A DNA stretch of 59,527 nucleotides from Candidatus Hydrogenedentota bacterium (lineage in GTDB: Bacteria > Hydrogenedentota > Hydrogenedentia > Hydrogenedentales > Hydrogenedentaceae): NCBI GenBank assembly GCA_026415215.1, contig JAOAHN010000120.1:1-59527 (forward strand). Reading direction: 5' to 3'. The notes beneath the pieces are model-generated. The model did not search any database, had not been told where the DNA came from, and worked only from the letters and a program-made list of their open reading frames with translations. The translations under genes were made by a program, and so were the position numbers. Below, piece by piece: positions 46,763-55,203 of this stretch (position 1 is its first letter; each line of letters opens with the position of its first letter).

Positions 46763-48226
46763 ATGAATATTAAAGAGAAAATTTACGATGTGGCGGTAAT
46801 AGGTGCAGGTTGCTGTGGAGCATCGATTGTGAGGAAATTGTCGGCGTATGATTTGTCTGTTGTTCTGTTAGAAAAGTGTGTTGATATTGGATTTGGAGTT
46901 TCCAAAGCTAATTCAGGAATAATACACGCAGGTTTCCATCACCCAGTTACATCTTTAAAAGCTCGTCTTGAGATTCGTGGTAATTTAATGTTTGATCAAC
47001 TCCACTATGAGTTGAATTTCCCATTTAAGCGCATAGGAATTATTGTTGCTGCTTTTAGTATAGAGGAGATGAAGACTGTAGAGCACTTATATGCTCAAGG
47101 TATTGCAAATGGGGTGCCTCGGTTAGAAGTGTGTAGTAGAGAAAGAATACTAAGCTTAGAACCTCAATTAAATCCAGATGTGGTAGGTGGATTATTTGCT
47201 CCTACTGGGGGGATAGTGGAGCCGTATAGGTATGTGTTTGCGTTAGTAGAAAGTGCAGAAAAAAATGGGGTGGAAGTAAAGAAAAATTTTACTGTTTGGA
47301 GAGGGGTGAGGAAGGAAGATTACTGGATGATAGAGTCTAAAGAAGGGGAGTTTGTAAAAGCGAAGTATGTGGTTAACTCTGCTGGATTGTATGCGGATGA
47401 GGTTTCAAAGGCTTTTAATGCAGAAGAGTTTAAGATAATTCCGAGAAAAGGAGAAGAGTTTTTACTTCAGAGGAACGCAAGGGGATTACCAAGCCATGTA
47501 ATTTTTCCTGTGCCTGGTAAGCATACTAAGGGGGTTTTAGTAATACCCACAGTTGAAGGCACTCTAATGGTAGGACCTACTGCGGAGGAAATTGAGGATA
47601 AGGAAGATCTATCAACTACTTACCAAAACTTAGAGAAGGTTTTTGTTCAGGCTACATATATGGTGCCTAAGATTTCGAGAAGGGAGATAATAACCTCATT
47701 TGCAGGATTGAGACCTACTCTTCCAAGTAATGATTTTTACATCGAACCTTCAAAAAAACAACCTAATTTCATCCAAGTAGCGGGTATACAATCCCCTGGC
47801 TTAACTGCTTCTCCTGCTATAGGAGAGTATGTGAAGGACATTTTAAAGAATTGTGGACTTAAACTAATAGAGAAAACTGATTATGACCCATACTTGCCTA
47901 AGCCAGTAAAAGTAAGGGAGTTGTCTTTCGAAGAGTTAGAAAGGTTGATAGAAAGCGATCCGAGATACGGGAATATTGTGTGTAGGTGTGAAACGGTTTC
48001 TGAAGCAGAAATAATAGAAGCTATAAGAAAGGGGCATACTACTCTTGATGGTATTAAATTTTATACGAGAGCAGGTATGGGGCTTTGTCAAGGTGCCTTC
48101 TGTAGCTATAGAATACTAAAGATAATAGCGCGGGAGGTAGGGATTCCTATTGAGAAAATTACAAAGCGAGGTGGAGATAGTTGGATTATATATAAAAGGC
48201 TTCAAGACATAGACCTGAATCAATAA
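46763..48226 (+). CDS. FAD-dependent glycerol-3-phosphate dehydrogenase-type oxidoreductase (GlpA-like)
   Basis: Flavoprotein of about 487 residues. The start is taken at ATG 46763 because GAGGAAAG (46750-46757) is well placed; an upstream TTG at 46748 is unlikely. The N-terminal FAD motif is VAVIGAGCCGASIV, followed by the DAO-type core with SGIIHAGFHH. The C-terminal 100 residues carry a BFD-like [2Fe-2S] domain: CRCETVSEAEI and GLCQGAFC provide the four cysteines. This type, with the two following genes, makes a three-part dehydrogenase seen in Thermotoga, clostridia and others, usually oxidising glycerol 3-phosphate. Substrate assignment rests on the operon structure. Confidence 0.87.
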   Translation: MNIKEKIYDVAVIGAGCCGASIVRKLSAYDLSVVLLEKCVDIGFGVSKANSGIIHAGFHHPVTSLKARLEIRGNLMFDQLHYELNFPFKRIGIIVAAFSIEEMKTVEHLYAQGIANGVPRLEVCSRERILSLEPQLNPDVVGGLFAPTGGIVEPYRYVFALVESAEKNGVEVKKNFTVWRGVRKEDYWMIESKEGEFVKAKYVVNSAGLYADEVSKAFNAEEFKIIPRKGEEFLLQRNARGLPSHVIFPVPGKHTKGVLVIPTVEGTLMVGPTAEEIEDKEDLSTTYQNLEKVFVQATYMVPKISRREIITSFAGLRPTLPSNDFYIEPSKKQPNFIQVAGIQSPGLTASPAIGEYVKDILKNCGLKLIEKTDYDPYLPKPVKVRELSFEELERLIESDPRYGNIVCRCETVSEAEIIEAIRKGHTTLDGIKFYTRAGMGLCQGAFCSYRILKIIAREVGIPIEKITKRGGDSWIIYKRLQDIDLNQ

Positions 48227-48242
48227 ATTTGGGGAAGTCCGG

Positions 48243-49505
48243 ATGAAAGAAAAGATTTATGATGTTGCGATTATAGGTGCTGGTGCTGCAGGAATGGCAT
48301 CAGCTTTAGAAATAGCATCTACAGGAGCAAGGGTGGTTGTGATTGACCGCGAGCCTCATTTAGGAGGCATCTTGCTTCAGTGTATTCACAATGGATTTGG
48401 CTTACATCTTTTTAAGGAAGAACTCACTGGCCCAGAATATGCGGAAAGATTTATCTCGGAGATTAAGCGTAAAGATATAGATATACTTTTGAATTCTACC
48501 GCTACTCGTATGGCGGTTTTTCAAACAATTAAACAGATTAATGTTTGTAGTAGTGAACATGGTGTGTTTAAGGTAAATGCCAAGGCTATAGTATTGGCTA
48601 TGGGTTGTAGAGAGCGAAATAGGGGAAATCTCGGAATACCTGGAACGAGGCCAGCTGGGATTTTCACTGCGGGGTTGGCACAGAGACTTCTTAATATAGA
48701 TGGTTACCTCCCTGGTAAAAGAGTAGTTATAGTGGGTTCTGGAGATATAGGATTAATTATGGCGCGTAGGTTAACCTGGACAGGAGCGGAAGTATTAGGA
48801 GTTGTAGAAATTCTGCCGTATCCTTCGGGATTAACCAGGAATATAGTTCAGTGTTTGTATGATTATGATATTCCACTTTATCTGAGTCATGTGATTACTA
48901 AAATTGAGGGAAGAGATAGAGTTGAAGCAGTCGAAGTAACTCCTTTAGAAAATGGTATTCCCAATCAATCGAAATCTTTTAGGATTGAATGTGATACTCT
49001 TTTGTTTTCAGTGGGACTTGTACCAGAAAATGAATTGACTCAATCTGCAGGTATAAAGATTAATCCTGAGACAGGAGGACCTATAGTTGATGCAAGATTA
49101 ATGACTTCTGCAGAAGGAGTGTTCGCTTGTGGGAATGTTTTACATGTTCACGATTTGGTAGATTGGGTATCCCAGGAAGCTCAGTTGTGTGGGAAAGAAG
49201 TAGTAGCTTTTCTGGAAGGAAAAACGAGAGATGAAACTCAGGGAAGAGTATCTGTAGGTGCAAATCTTAAGTATGTTATCCCTAATAAATATAGGCTGAA
49301 AACTAAAAACAGGTTCTCGATGCGTGCTTTAGTAGTGCAGGATAAAGCCACGCTTATGATTAAACAGGGAGAAAGGGTCGTAAAAAGACTTCCATTGAGA
49401 CATGTAAAACCTGCGGAGATGTTTCATGTCGAGATAAAGTCTGAAGATTTGGATGAGGTATATGAAAACGGAGAGCCATTACCTCTTCAGTTTTCTCTTG
49501 AGTAG
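48243..49505 (+). CDS. FAD/NAD-dependent oxidoreductase subunit of the three-gene dehydrogenase
   Basis: Protein of 420 residues from the pyridine nucleotide-disulfide oxidoreductase superfamily. An FAD dinucleotide fold (VAIIGAGAAGMASA, about 7-20) and an internal NAD-type fold (VVIVGSGDIGLIMARR) are both visible, and GVFACGNVLHVHDLVDWV is the second FAD motif. There is no redox CxxC pair near the N-terminus, so it is not a thioredoxin reductase. In comparable operons it links the GlpA-like flavoprotein with NAD or another electron carrier. It is 16 bases after the GlpA-like gene and 11 bases before the DUF1667 gene. Confidence 0.88.
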   Translation: MKEKIYDVAIIGAGAAGMASALEIASTGARVVVIDREPHLGGILLQCIHNGFGLHLFKEELTGPEYAERFISEIKRKDIDILLNSTATRMAVFQTIKQINVCSSEHGVFKVNAKAIVLAMGCRERNRGNLGIPGTRPAGIFTAGLAQRLLNIDGYLPGKRVVIVGSGDIGLIMARRLTWTGAEVLGVVEILPYPSGLTRNIVQCLYDYDIPLYLSHVITKIEGRDRVEAVEVTPLENGIPNQSKSFRIECDTLLFSVGLVPENELTQSAGIKINPETGGPIVDARLMTSAEGVFACGNVLHVHDLVDWVSQEAQLCGKEVVAFLEGKTRDETQGRVSVGANLKYVIPNKYRLKTKNRFSMRALVVQDKATLMIKQGERVVKRLPLRHVKPAEMFHVEIKSEDLDEVYENGEPLPLQFSLE

Positions 49506-49516
49506 GAGATGCTGTC

Positions 49517-49873
49517 ATGGATAATGAAGTAATATGTTTGAGCTGTCCAAATGGTTGCCGTATTTCTGTTAAGCAGGATAGAAATGGTTTCATATTTGAG
49601 GGTGCAAAATGTGAGAGAGGTGAATCCTACGCATATCAGGAAGTAACAGACCCCAAAAGAGTAGTTACAGCAGTAATTAGGACTAACTCAGAGATTCTTC
49701 CATACATCCCAGTAAAAACAGATAAACCAATTTCTAAGAAATATGTAAGAGCGATATTAAAGGAAATATATAAACATGAAATAAAACTTCCCGTTCGTTG
49801 TGGAGATGTGGTAATAAGCAATTTCATGGACACAGGAGTAAATGTGGTAGTTACGAGGTCTTTTCCACTTTGA
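49517..49873 (+). CDS. DUF1667 protein (third subunit of the dehydrogenase operon)
   Basis: A 118-residue protein with the DUF1667 pattern: CLSCPNGC near the N-terminus (about 8-15), then GAKCERGESYAYQE, RVVTAVIRTNS and PVKTDKPISK, ending VVVTRSFPL. The cysteines suggest a small iron-sulfur or zinc site. The family accompanies GlpA-like and FAD/NAD oxidoreductase genes as third member. It converges on a thioredoxin-fold gene with only six bases between the stops, and no terminator hairpin is visible there. Confidence 0.9.
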   Translation: MDNEVICLSCPNGCRISVKQDRNGFIFEGAKCERGESYAYQEVTDPKRVVTAVIRTNSEILPYIPVKTDKPISKKYVRAILKEIYKHEIKLPVRCGDVVISNFMDTGVNVVVTRSFPL

Positions 49874-49879
49874 TGCCAA

Positions 49880-50407
49880 CTAACTTTTAGAATTAGTGTT
49901 TGTTGCTATCTCTAATTCTTCTAAGCTGATAGGTCCATCAACTTTTTTTATGATTTTACCCTCTTTGTCATAAATTAAAGTGATTGGTAAGGCACCGGAG
50001 AGCTCAGTTTTTAGAATCTTCTCTAACTCTTCTGGAGTTCCCTTTTCGAGTAAATATACCTGAAATGGAATTGGATTTTTTGTCAGGAACGGCTTTAATA
50101 TTGTTTCTTCGGATTCTTTACCTTCAATTGAAAGTAAGATAATTTTAATATTCTTTTTGTGGTGTCTTTTGTAGAATTCTACGAAGTAGGGTATCTCTTT
50201 AACGCATGGGGGACACCAAGTAGCCCATAGATTAAGTATAGTCATTCCCTCAGAGGGTGGTTTTATTAGTTCATTTAACTCCTCAATTTTAACTATCTTT
50301 AAATTTACTTTTTGGTGTGTTGAATCATCTTCTGAATTTGAAGTTATGTTAATGGAGAATAGGAAGAAAATAAGTAGGAAATGTAGAATTATGAATCCTC
50401 TTCTCAT
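49880..50407 (-). CDS. Exported thioredoxin-fold protein (TlpA/ResA-like)
   Basis: A 175-residue periplasmic disulfide oxidoreductase-like protein. A signal or anchor helix covers about 4-22. The active site is W-C65-PP-C68 in LNLWATWCPPCVKE, and a cis-proline context (GALPITLIYDKEG) is present. The sequence is typical of TlpA/ResA proteins, which reduce disulfides during cytochrome c maturation or keep secreted proteins reduced. It lies downstream of a second redoxin gene on the same strand, 58 bases apart. Confidence 0.9.
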   Translation of the reverse strand: MRRGFIILHFLLIFFLFSINITSNSEDDSTHQKVNLKIVKIEELNELIKPPSEGMTILNLWATWCPPCVKEIPYFVEFYKRHHKKNIKIILLSIEGKESEETILKPFLTKNPIPFQVYLLEKGTPEELEKILKTELSGALPITLIYDKEGKIIKKVDGPISLEELEIATNTNSKS

Positions 50408-50465
50408 AGTAGATGATTAAAAATATTTGATTCATGATAAGATAAGAATTTTCGAGAGCTTCTAT

Positions 50466-51083
50466 CTATTTTTGCACTCTCTTTATTGTGCAACCCCAGG
50501 CTTTTGTTTCCGATTTTTCTACAGGTTTTCCTGCGAGAAGCGATTCAATTGCGTTCTCTGTATATTTTTCTGTAGGAGTTCCCGTTGGTCCACTTCTATT
50601 GTCGAATGCACCGTGGTAAGCGACTTTGCCATTTTTATCGATCACGAATATTTCTGGAGTTACTTTGGCTCCTACTAAATCAGCATACTTATTTTCCACA
50701 TCTTTCAGTATTGGGTAGGATTTCTTGTTATCAGTTGCGTATTTCTTTATTTCCTCCGGAGTAGTTTTAAAGTGCGAGTCTATCCCAATAAAAACCACTC
50801 CTTTGTCTTTATATTTCTCGTATAGTTTTATTAAATCTGGATCTGCACCTCTTGAAAATGGACATTCTTGTGAACAAAATTCAATAACTACAATCTTGCC
50901 TTTGTGCTGTGATAGGGTATGTTCATTTCCGTTGTAGTCTTTGAGTTTGAAGTCCGGCATAACAGAACCTACAGTTATTCCATCTGCAAATGTCCAGTTA
51001 GTAGAAAGTCTAATCGCTACTGCAATGGCAACAATTGAGATGAGAAATATAGGAAAATATCTCCTGATCTTGTAGTTATGCAT
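50466..51083 (-). CDS. Exported redoxin (AhpC/TSA-like) with CxxxC site
   Basis: A 205-residue protein with an N-terminal membrane anchor (about 10-25) and a peroxiredoxin/thioredoxin-like domain (VGSVMPDFKLKDYNG). Cys70 and Cys74 (EFCSQECPFSRG) are three residues apart instead of the CxxC of thioredoxins. A further cysteine near the C-terminus (KAWGC, Cys198) is typical of this AhpC-like exported group and might act as resolving residue. The role is probably thiol or peroxide chemistry in the periplasm. A GGAGG ribosome site lies upstream, and the 206-base gap to the divergent yceD gene should hold both promoters. Confidence 0.85.
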   Translation of the reverse strand: MHNYKIRRYFPIFLISIVAIAVAIRLSTNWTFADGITVGSVMPDFKLKDYNGNEHTLSQHKGKIVVIEFCSQECPFSRGADPDLIKLYEKYKDKGVVFIGIDSHFKTTPEEIKKYATDNKKSYPILKDVENKYADLVGAKVTPEIFVIDKNGKVAYHGAFDNRSGPTGTPTEKYTENAIESLLAGKPVEKSETKAWGCTIKRVQK

Positions 51084-51199
51084 ATCTTTAACCTCCTTAT
51101 AATGTTTAATGCTTATTATACATTATAAATTTTTTTATAAAGAAACATTTTTAGATGGTTTAGTATTCCTTGTTTAGTACTGGTATGTAAGGTATGAGG

Positions 51200-51205
51200 T
51201 ATAAT
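51200..51205 (+). promoter_or_regulatory. Candidate -10 element upstream of yceD
   Basis: A perfect TATAAT in the 206-base gap before yceD, in the box TATGAGGTATAATT (51193-51206). The same 14 bases occur upstream of the C25 peptidase gene. No good -35 is seen. An alternative promoter pair nearer the gene is TTGGAA (51228-51233) and TAAAAT (51252-51257), 18 bases apart. Confidence 0.35.
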
Positions 51206-51289
51206 TTGTATGTGTTATGAATATTTTTTGGAATCTATGCGATGTTTTTGGTAAAATTCTTTCACCTTTCTATCGTAGGACTCGATTAA

Positions 51290-51901
51290 TTGGAAGCGCT
51301 TAAATACAAAATTAAAGATATTACAGAAAAAGGTTATCCGGTAAAGGAAACCGTAAAAGTTTCTGAGCTACAGCCTGAAGGAGTTCAGTCGCTACCAATA
51401 GAGGAAATATCCATTGAGGGATTAATGACGAAAGTTGGGCATAATTTTTTATTTACGGGTATTATAGAAGGTATGTATATACACTTGTGCGATAGATGTT
51501 TAGGAGAGGCAAGGTATAAGTTAAGAAAAGAGATTTTGTGGCTGTTTGAAAAAGGAATTTGTGATGAGTATCTGAATGTGATTGTAAAGAAAGGAAATGT
51601 TTCTGAGACCAAGAAGAGTAAACAGAAAGAAAGGGAAGAATTTGATGAGTTAGCAGAGAAAAGAGTGTATCAAGGAGATGAAATTGATTTATCTCCTTAT
51701 GTTTGGGAGGAGTTAGTGTTGGATACTCCGTATAAATTCTTATGTAAGGAAAATTGTGCTGGTTTGTGTTATGTATGTGGTAAAAATCTTAATTATGAAT
51801 CGTGTAATTGTAATAAACAACAAGATACGATAGGAGAAGTAGTAAATACAAAGCTATCGGAATTACTTCAAACTGTTAACCTAAAGTTGAAGGAGGAGTA
51901 A
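51290..51901 (+). CDS. YceD/DUF177-family protein
   Basis: A 203-residue protein of the YceD family, which accompanies rpmF in most bacteria and has a role in 23S rRNA maturation or ribosome assembly. The N-terminal half is beta-rich. CDRCLGEA (about 65-72) and the later CKENCAGLCYVCGKN (about 155-169) are the typical cysteine clusters of the family. The start is TTG (51290). It is followed by rpmF after two bases, and the rpmF ribosome site lies in its last codons. Confidence 0.9.
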   Translation: MEALKYKIKDITEKGYPVKETVKVSELQPEGVQSLPIEEISIEGLMTKVGHNFLFTGIIEGMYIHLCDRCLGEARYKLRKEILWLFEKGICDEYLNVIVKKGNVSETKKSKQKEREEFDELAEKRVYQGDEIDLSPYVWEELVLDTPYKFLCKENCAGLCYVCGKNLNYESCNCNKQQDTIGEVVNTKLSELLQTVNLKLKEE

Positions 51902-51903
51902 AA

Positions 51904-52086
51904 GTGCCTGTACCGAAGAGAAGAACTGGAAAAGCTAAGCGGAATATGAGAAGGTCGCATCATGCTTTAACAAAACCGAACTTAGTTGAATGTTCCCACT
52001 GTGGGGAGAAGATTCTTCCTCACCGAGCATGTCCGAAGTGTGGGTATTACAAAGAGCGTCTTGTAATTAATCTTGAAGAAGAATAA
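51904..52086 (+). CDS. rpmF: Ribosomal protein L32 (zinc-binding form)
   Basis: A 60-residue large-subunit protein. MPVPKRRTGKAKRNMRRSHH is the standard L32 N-terminus. CSHCGEKILPHRACPKCGYY gives the four-cysteine zinc ribbon of the C+ form. The start is GTG with AAGGAGGA (from 51889). It lies in the conserved yceD-rpmF-plsX order. Confidence 0.98.
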   Translation: MPVPKRRTGKAKRNMRRSHHALTKPNLVECSHCGEKILPHRACPKCGYYKERLVINLEEE

Positions 52087-52102
52087 ATGATGGAGAAATT
52101 TG

Positions 52103-53152
52103 ATGCACATCGCTTTAGATGCGATGGGTTCTGATAATGCTCCCCGGTTTGAAGTAGAAGGGGCAGTACAGGCGAGCCTTGATCGCAAGTGTAAGATTTA
52201 TCTTGTCGGCAATGAGGATATTCTTAAAAAAGAACTTGATAAGTATCCTAAAAGGGGGGACATAGAAATAATCCACGCTTCGCAGTATATCACTATGGAT
52301 GATCAGCCGGTAACTGCTTTGAGGCAGAAGAAGGATAGTTCTCTTTTAGTAGCGTTGAGAAAGTTAAAAAATGGAGAAGTCGATGCTGTCGTGAGCGCAG
52401 GGAATACCGGTGCAGTAATGGTAGGTGCGAGATTGGTCCTCGGGATTATACAAGGGATTTCCCGCCCAGCTGTTGCTCAAGCTCTTCCAACTAAAGGGGG
52501 ACGGGTAGTGCTTCTTGATTTAGGTGCAAATGTTGATTGTGAGTCACGGCATCTTTATGATTTTGCGTACATGGGGATGGCATATTCTAAATATGCTCTT
52601 GGTGTTGAGAACCCTCGAGTTGGACTTATAAACATAGGGGGTGAGATGACGAAGGGAAACTTGGTCTTGAAACAAGCTTATCAAATGCTAAGCCAGGCGG
52701 AAGGGATTAATTTTGTGGGTAATATTGAGCCTAACAGAGTGTTTGAGGGGGACACTGATGTAGCAGTTTGTGATGGACTGATAGGGAATATTATTCTCAA
52801 AACAGCAGAAGCTGTAGCAAAGTTTGTGGGGGAGTTTATGAAGGAACAGATTGAGAAGTCGTCTATGAGTAGGTTAGGTGCGGTTCTTGCGCGAAGTGCT
52901 TTGCTTGCTCTCAAAAAGACTATCAATCCTAATGAGTATCCCGGTGCACCTCTATTGGGTGTTCAGGGTGTTGTGATCGTACTTCATGGTGCTTCCAGCC
53001 CACTTGGAATAGCAAATGGAATAAGAGGTGCGATTACTGCAGTAGAATCTAATTTAGTTGGACACATTAGGGGAAATGTTAGAGCTTATTATGATAAAGA
53101 TATAAGTGATGAGTCCTCTAACGGTGATTTAACAGATCCCCTTAAGATATGA
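52103..53152 (+). CDS. plsX: Phosphate acyltransferase PlsX
   Basis: Membrane-phospholipid entry enzyme of 349 residues, making acyl-phosphate from acyl-ACP. The start is taken at ATG 52103 (MHIALDAMGSDNAP); a TTG three bases before is also in frame. Family motifs visible are AVVSAGNTGAVMVGARLVLG, LLDLGANVD, GLINIGGEMTKGN and APLLGVQGVVIVLHGASSP. It directly follows rpmF, as is usual. The next gene is not fabH but a zinc-ribbon/TPR gene that overlaps or abuts the stop. Confidence 0.97.
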   Translation: MHIALDAMGSDNAPRFEVEGAVQASLDRKCKIYLVGNEDILKKELDKYPKRGDIEIIHASQYITMDDQPVTALRQKKDSSLLVALRKLKNGEVDAVVSAGNTGAVMVGARLVLGIIQGISRPAVAQALPTKGGRVVLLDLGANVDCESRHLYDFAYMGMAYSKYALGVENPRVGLINIGGEMTKGNLVLKQAYQMLSQAEGINFVGNIEPNRVFEGDTDVAVCDGLIGNIILKTAEAVAKFVGEFMKEQIEKSSMSRLGAVLARSALLALKKTINPNEYPGAPLLGVQGVVIVLHGASSPLGIANGIRGAITAVESNLVGHIRGNVRAYYDKDISDESSNGDLTDPLKI

Positions 53153-53166
53153 GTTTAAGAAGTAAT

Positions 53167-53171
53167 AGGAG
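53167..53171 (+). promoter_or_regulatory. Ribosome-binding site that decides the start at 53179
   Basis: AGGAG seven bases before the ATG at 53179. The alternative ATG at 53149, which overlaps the plsX stop, has no such site. Confidence 0.6.
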
Positions 53172-53178
53172 TAGTACC

Positions 53179-53811
53179 ATGGATACGAAAGAAAAAATCA
53201 AAGACATAGTTGTGTGCGAGTGTGGGGCAAGGATAAGTGTGTCTCCAACATCTAAAGGAGTTTGCCCTGCGTGTGGTAAGCAACTAAATATAAGATCCAC
53301 TGATTTTCGAGAAAGTGAATCTGGTATTAGCTCCTCACCGGACCCTCAGGATAGCCCTCCGCTCTCTCACCAATCGTCTCCGTCGGTTCAAGTATCCCAC
53401 ACGCATATTCCCATGCCTGACGATGGTCTTGATCCCGCGGGGAAAAGTTTTTTAACATTTGCATCGGATGTGAAAATAAGGTCCAGGGAGGCAGCAAATT
53501 TGGTAAGTAGGGGCAAGATTATAGAGGCCATTGCTTTGTACCGCTGGATTTGTGAAGAGCATCCAGAACATAGAGATGCATACTATGGTTTGGGATATTG
53601 TTATTATAAATTGGGTGATTTTCAGAGAAGTAAATGGATGTTGGAAAAAGCAATGGAACTGGAACACCCTAACGCAAGCAAACTACTTGCTAAAGTATGT
53701 CAAAAGATTGAACAAGGAACATTGAGTAGAAGAGAGATTTCTCGAGAGGACGAAAGTAAAATAATTGAAGGAGTAAATTTAGGAGATTTTTTACAGGATG
53801 AAAGAAAGTGA
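53179..53811 (+). CDS. Zinc-ribbon and TPR protein, function unknown
   Basis: A protein of 210 residues from ATG 53179 (AGGAG precedes it); a start at 53149 would add ten residues. An N-terminal zinc ribbon (CECGARISVSPTSKGVCPACGK, two CxC/CxxC pairs) is followed by a Ser/Pro-rich linker. Two or so TPR units follow (AIALYRWICEEHPEHRD, AYYGLGYCYYKLGDFQRSK). I do not recognise the family. Position between plsX and a Xer recombinase with a 14-base overlap suggests co-translation but gives no function. Confidence 0.7.
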   Translation: MDTKEKIKDIVVCECGARISVSPTSKGVCPACGKQLNIRSTDFRESESGISSSPDPQDSPPLSHQSSPSVQVSHTHIPMPDDGLDPAGKSFLTFASDVKIRSREAANLVSRGKIIEAIALYRWICEEHPEHRDAYYGLGYCYYKLGDFQRSKWMLEKAMELEHPNASKLLAKVCQKIEQGTLSRREISREDESKIIEGVNLGDFLQDERK

Positions 53812-54706
53812 TGCCTCGAGCTTGTTATTAGCAGGGTTAGATTATTTTCTCGAGGTGGCTATATTCGAGTTAGGGCTGTCCGAAAATACTCTGGATAGTT
53901 ATAAACGAGATTTGAAAGATTACATATCCTACCTTGTAAAAAAAGAAATAAGAAACTATGGAGAGGTTAATTTTCCAATTATTCTTGAATACCTTATTGA
54001 ACTTCAGAAAAGAGGGCTAACCACAAGGTCAGTAGCTCGTCACCTTAGTGCATTGAAAGGTTTCCATAGATTTCTTTATGATGAGCATATTACCCCGACA
54101 AATCCTATCGAGGGAATCGAAACCCCTAAGCTAACAAAAAAGCTTCCTAATTTTCTCACTGAGAAAGAGGTTGAACATATTTTAGAAACAGCTCGTGTTT
54201 ATGCTAAGACCAACAGGGAAAGAGACCTTGCTATTTTAGAGATGTTTTATTCGTGTGGTTTAAGAGTGAGTGAACTCGCTAATTTGACATTGCCGGACTT
54301 AATACTAAGTGAGGGATTATTAAGAGTTAAAGGTAAAGGGAGAAAGGTCAGGATAGTTCCCATAGGGAATTTAGCCATTGAACTTTTGAGCAGTTGGCTT
54401 AAGGTTAGAAATGTAAAAAGGACTTTTTCATCGGCTGTGTTTATTTCAAAGAGAGGAAAGCCACTTTCTCGAGTTGCAATATGGAGAATTGTTAAACAAT
54501 ATGCAACGCTTGCGGGATTAGGAGACAAGGTTTCACCTCATACCTTTCGCCACTCATTTGCGACACATTTGCTTAGCAGAGGTGCGGACTTGAGAACGGT
54601 CCAAGAACTTCTTGGACATGCCAGTATATCTACTACCCAAATATACACTCATGTGAGCGTGGATAGAATTTCTGAAGCTCACAAGGTTGCCCATCCGCGC
54701 GCGTAA
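53798..54706 (+). CDS. xerD: Tyrosine recombinase XerC/XerD
   Basis: Site-specific recombinase of 302 residues. The N-terminal SAM-like DNA-binding domain (about 10-100) is followed by the catalytic domain. All catalytic residues are present: Arg156 (CGLRVSEL), Lys178 (VKGKGRK), His248 and Arg251 (HTFRHSFATH), His274 (LLGHASI) and Tyr283 (TQIYTHV). The length and the chromosomal housekeeping neighbours fit the dimer-resolving Xer proteins rather than a phage integrase. XerC and XerD cannot be distinguished safely. It overlaps the preceding gene by 14 bases. Confidence 0.92.
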   Translation: MKESDASSLLLAGLDYFLEVAIFELGLSENTLDSYKRDLKDYISYLVKKEIRNYGEVNFPIILEYLIELQKRGLTTRSVARHLSALKGFHRFLYDEHITPTNPIEGIETPKLTKKLPNFLTEKEVEHILETARVYAKTNRERDLAILEMFYSCGLRVSELANLTLPDLILSEGLLRVKGKGRKVRIVPIGNLAIELLSSWLKVRNVKRTFSSAVFISKRGKPLSRVAIWRIVKQYATLAGLGDKVSPHTFRHSFATHLLSRGADLRTVQELLGHASISTTQIYTHVSVDRISEAHKVAHPRA

Positions 54707-54741
54707 TTGGTTATAAAATTTATAAACAGGAATAAGGAAGT

Positions 54742-55203
54742 ATGCAAGAGAAAAATCCTAAAAGAGTTTTGATAAGATTTTTTATTTTTGCTCTCCTTGG
54801 ACTAAATATGGAGGTATTCTTTACAAGCATCTCCGGCCTTATTACTAATGGAAACTTTAGTCTGCGGGGGCATACCTCATTGTGGATGATGCTTGATTAT
54901 GGACTGTTGGGGATTTTGACTCCTTGGATTAGGGATTTCCTTCTAAGAAGAAAAATTCCATTAGTGGGGAGAGCAGTTGTATACATGTGCGGAATCTACT
55001 TAGTTGAATATCTATCAGGAATCCTTTTTCATAAAGTTATTGGATTAAATATTTGGGATTATTCATCACTTCCATTGAATCTCCATGGACAAATAACTCT
55101 TGTATATCTACCCCTATGGTTCGCATTGGGTTTAGGTATTGAAACTCTTTATGAGTGGGTAGACAGAATCGCAGTCCTCTTTTCAAATAGAGTATCTGGC
55201 TAA
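54742..55203 (+). CDS. Small polytopic membrane protein of the ABC-transporter type IV/COG4905 family
   Basis: A 153-residue protein with about four helices. Conserved features of the COG4905 (PF06541) family are seen: LRGHTSLWMMLDYGLLGI, then a helix with YMCGIYLVEYLSGI and the segment LNIWDYSSLPLNLHGQITLVYLPLWF. Function of the family is unknown despite its name. It lies 35 bases after xerD. Its stop abuts the stop of the opposite-strand ComB-like gene with no base between them. Confidence 0.75.
   Translation: MQEKNPKRVLIRFFIFALLGLNMEVFFTSISGLITNGNFSLRGHTSLWMMLDYGLLGILTPWIRDFLLRRKIPLVGRAVVYMCGIYLVEYLSGILFHKVIGLNIWDYSSLPLNLHGQITLVYLPLWFALGLGIETLYEWVDRIAVLFSNRVSG

Noticed and set aside
53798-54706. 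Tyrosine recombinase as sign of a mobile element
   Set aside because: Length and motifs fit housekeeping XerC/XerD, neighbours are yceD-rpmF-plsX, and no attachment repeats or phage genes are visible.
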